From assembly GCA_964304625.1 (NCBI GenBank), contig OZ199839.1:8184001-8248000 (forward strand): a DNA stretch of 64,000 bases, in the 5' to 3' direction. The notes below the pieces were generated by a model that was not told the origin of the DNA, made no database searches, and saw only the letters and a program-made list of their open reading frames with translations. Below are positions 60,807-64,000 of the stretch, one piece after another (position 1 is the first letter of the stretch; the number at the start of each line of letters is the position of its first letter). The translations under genes and the position numbers were made by a program. The stretch comes from Kudoa neothunni (lineage: Eukaryota > Cnidaria).

Positions 60807-63800
60807 AAGACTATTATATGATAAAATAAAAATTAAAACTTATACAATAATTTCTCGAAAAAATTTTGTCGTCAAACCAAAGACAAAATTCTATTAGAAC
60901 AATAACTGAAATATATTAGGTATCGGTTTACTGTATAAAAAGATATACCATTAATAAAATCGTTTTGGGGTAAAATATAAATTCCAGGTACGAATAAGCG
61001 AACGAAACCATATTCATAGGTTTCGTATGAGGAGGTTTAATTTTTGAGATATATCGAAATTGTGACTCCGTAAATTTTATACTAATAATATACTAATCCT
61101 TAGAAAAAAACAACAACAAATATTTGATGCTATTTACATTACGAAATCGTATTCTTAATAATTTTTCTCAATTTTAATTATACACCATATTCAAATCGAT
61201 CTAGTTGATTCTAGAACATATAAATTTTCTATCATAACTTTTAAAAATCGTGAACGCGATGAAAAATGTAATGTGTGATGTCGACAGACTTAAACGACAA
61301 AATAGTGCGATTTCCTATGAGTAGAAATTTCTAGTGCTTATTACTACATAATAAATGTTACTGTTTAATAGAACTTTAATTATTATGAGCTTATATTTCA
61401 AAAAATGTTTGAATTATGGGTTTATTTTATTAAAAACCTCGAAAAATACAGCTTAACGAGAGTAAATATTAATATTAATGTAAATTTGAACTTGCAGTGA
61501 AATATATTCTGGTTGATGTGTTGACGATTGCTAACCTTAGAGTTATATCTGAATGATCTATTGCATTTCATGCAAATATTAAAGTTGAGTTGGGAGATTT
61601 CGTCTTCATCTTTGGTCTTAATGATGGACATATCACACGAGAAAAGAGTACCATTATCTAAACTTTTTTTCATATCGTCAATATTCCAGAAGAACATCTC
61701 GAATAGAGGTTTAAAAATGCGAGTGTCGAGAATATTGAATATTCAAAATTTCAATACTACGGAGGCATTCAAATTTCGGGGGATTAGCTAAAACAGCGTG
61801 CATTTACATCTACTATATAAGCAAACTAGCGTTAATAGCCCAATGTAGCTCGGTTTCGAAAATACGCTAATCCATTCAATTAACCCATTTAAGTTTATAC
61901 ACATATTTTTTACATGTGCTGTAAAATAGAAAACTTTAAACATTATAATTAATTGTGAAAATATTAAGTCAGATTAAATAGAAGTTTTATAAACCATATA
62001 TTATTCCAAAAAAAACAACTATATTAAGCGTACTATGCACTACTTTAGTTAAATGTCATTTTTATTGTAGTTAAATTGAAAAGCTGATCATTTGGCTAAT
62101 ATAAAACTTAATGATAAAAATTTTAATGATAAAATGATTCCAACTCCTTTTAATGTAAATAAATTGTCACCAAATAATTATATAAACTAAAAAATGTATT
62201 AATTAATTGAAATAGTTCTGTAAAAAGTTTATAATAGATATATAAATAATGATATAGAAAGTAATTTATTATTATTGAATGTGTGAAGCTTACTTAAATG
62301 GTTGAATCATATAATTTTGAAAACAAAACATTAATAAGAATGTTTTTACGACAAATAATTAATTTAAAAGTTAATGGTGGAATAATAGAGTGAATTCTCA
62401 TTGGTTTTTAGAAACTTAATGAAGATTTTGAAAGTGCCGATGATGTTGTATTCGGGATTTGGTAGCAAAATTAGAAGTTATAAAAATTTGCTGAATCCTT
62501 GCTTTAAAGATTCAACTATTTAATTATGAAAGATCGCTTAAGAATAGGTAAAAAATGACACTCAAAAGGTTGTTTTTAGATTCTTAATCCTAATCTAATA
62601 CTTGATCTAGAATTCAATTACTTAAATTTTAATAAACACCTACTAACGTAAATTCGTTAACTTAAAAGGTTATCATATATTTTTGAGAAATTTTATTAAA
62701 ATATTTGCTATAAACAAGGTACAGCTATAGTCAATGAAATCCCAAGTAATAGTTCGACCCTGTGAGTTCATACTAATATCCTCAACATGGTAATCAAAAA
62801 GCCCCTTTTTCAGGAAAAAGTATCTTGATATTCGATTGCTCAAACGACTAATTTCAAAATTTCATATTGGCACGAACATGAACATGAACACGAACGGATC
62901 ACGAAACAAATCAAAATTTAGCCAAAATGTTGTCACGAACGAAAGTGCATTGTCTGGTTTCCGGATGATCATGATTTTACTGTATTTGAAATTTTTAATA
63001 ACCTATGACGTAATTCGACGAACATAATTACTTGAAGAGAGACCACGATTTTTTAATATATGTAAACAGTTATTCTATCATAAAGAAGGAAATCGTAATC
63101 TATCCCAGCAACCTTGCATCGAATAACTATTTTAAATCCTTATTTGATAGATTTCCTAGGAATATATTATTTCGAACAGCATCTACCTTTAATAAGATTA
63201 TCTGTGTATCCACAAATAATTTCATTTCAGGAGGTTCTTAAAACAAGTTTCCCTTAAGTAGTCCGAGTATGCTATGATTTTCCATAATTATATCAAATTA
63301 GGGAGCAGTTTTTTTCTTTATGGAATAAAGAAATTTCAAAGTCAACTGTAATATTAAACAGGCGAACGTGTTAGAAATTGGTTCCAATATAAATTTTTAG
63401 CTCACCATTATCGAATTTGAACCATTAATTTGACTGTCCGAAGTATTTTTGATTAAACATCAAATCCATAAAAACGACTTTGATGAAGTGTTTGAAATAA
63501 TTTATCGGATTAAAAAGTTTATTTATTTAAAAAAAGGTACTTTGAATTCTTAAAATTGATAATATTTCGCTACGTTATTTTTACGACATTCAACATTAAT
63601 TAGAATCATAAGTAGCACACAAAATTCGTCGATAGACTCATTATGGTGTTTAGAGTAGTCATTGCATCTTTCTAAAATAACATATTATTAGTTGTCTGAG
63701 AATTTCCTTATTTCAAACATATCAACACTGAGTATAATAAGTACTTCTTGATATATTTTCCACTTTTTTCAGAAATGTCCAAAATACATAATCCATTATT

Positions 63801-64000
63801 TCAAAGCGTGTGTGCCAAAAGATCCCATAGCGCATTTGAGTACGTTAGCTTTTATATTACAACAACTATTTATTTTACATTATATTTTCACAAAAATTAA
63901 TATTTGCTATGAAAATTGTGAAATATTATTTAAACTTGATTTCGATAGCAAATATATATTGATTTCACGTATTCATTGTATGGATTAAAAGTTCGATATT

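Larger units (their letters stand above)
58314..64000. other. Long AT-rich tail without a supportable gene
   Basis: About 5.7 kb. Short frames at 59048-59278, 59308-59538, 61422-61697 (minus), 62836-63027 and 63032-63241 show no family motif, no signal and no matching splice partners. A few, such as 59308 (MESSPGLKADLYNSF) and 59730-59950, read like transposase scraps. A GGGGTAAATTTGATCCC near-palindrome at 60790-60806, next to TTAACACTC at about 60744, resembles the TTAA-type ends elsewhere in the window. Nothing else is supported. Confidence 0.45.

Overview
The window is AT-rich eukaryotic nuclear DNA. Its host genes are orthologues of animal housekeeping genes cut by very short introns, mostly 34-60 nt with GT..AG ends. 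A small, fast-evolving invertebrate, perhaps a parasite such as a myxozoan, would fit, but nothing here fixes the taxon. Two 200-N gaps (1210-1409 and 32360-32559) mark scaffold joins. Both are flanked by sequence that is duplicated exactly, so both joins look imperfect.

Layout. 1-1.55 kb: an exact partial copy of a gene found intact at 15-17 kb, a gap, and the transmembrane tail of another protein. 3.4-11.5 kb: a transposon graveyard with a hAT element, a gypsy-type LTR fossil and a pogo/Tigger remnant. 12.2-17.1 kb, minus strand: two tandem paralogues (630 and 599 aa) of an unrecognised extracellular protein family built from fibronectin-III-like modules, each bounded by phase-1 introns. 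18.8-19.1 kb: a tRNA-derived SINE. 21.1-33.2 kb, plus strand: DNAJC2/zuotin, an unrecognised membrane protein, DRAP1 (NC2 alpha) and the histone acetyltransferase KAT8/MOF, with an orphan minus-strand exon between the last two. 36.5-39.2 kb: a small unrecognised minus-strand gene head-to-head with a histone H1 gene, then AAGAB (p34) on the minus strand. 39.5-47.1 kb: a second mobile-element cluster (hAT MITE, MULE remnant, Helitron-like units, piggyBac). 47.6-49.0 kb: a secreted five-module Kunitz-type protein. 49.4-56.5 kb: Tigger, Merlin and second piggyBac remnants. 56.8-58.3 kb, minus strand: GLRX3 (PICOT). 58.3-64 kb: AT-rich DNA with no gene I can support.

The host genes are not an operon. 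Several serve gene expression or proteostasis: KAT8 acetylates chromatin, H1 compacts it, DRAP1 represses TBP-dependent initiation, DNAJC2 works at the ribosome, AAGAB assembles clathrin adaptors and GLRX3 handles Fe-S clusters. The likeliest undescribed biology is the modular extracellular family at 12-17 kb. Exon models come from reading splice signals and checking that phases agree from exon to exon; no alignment or expression data were available.
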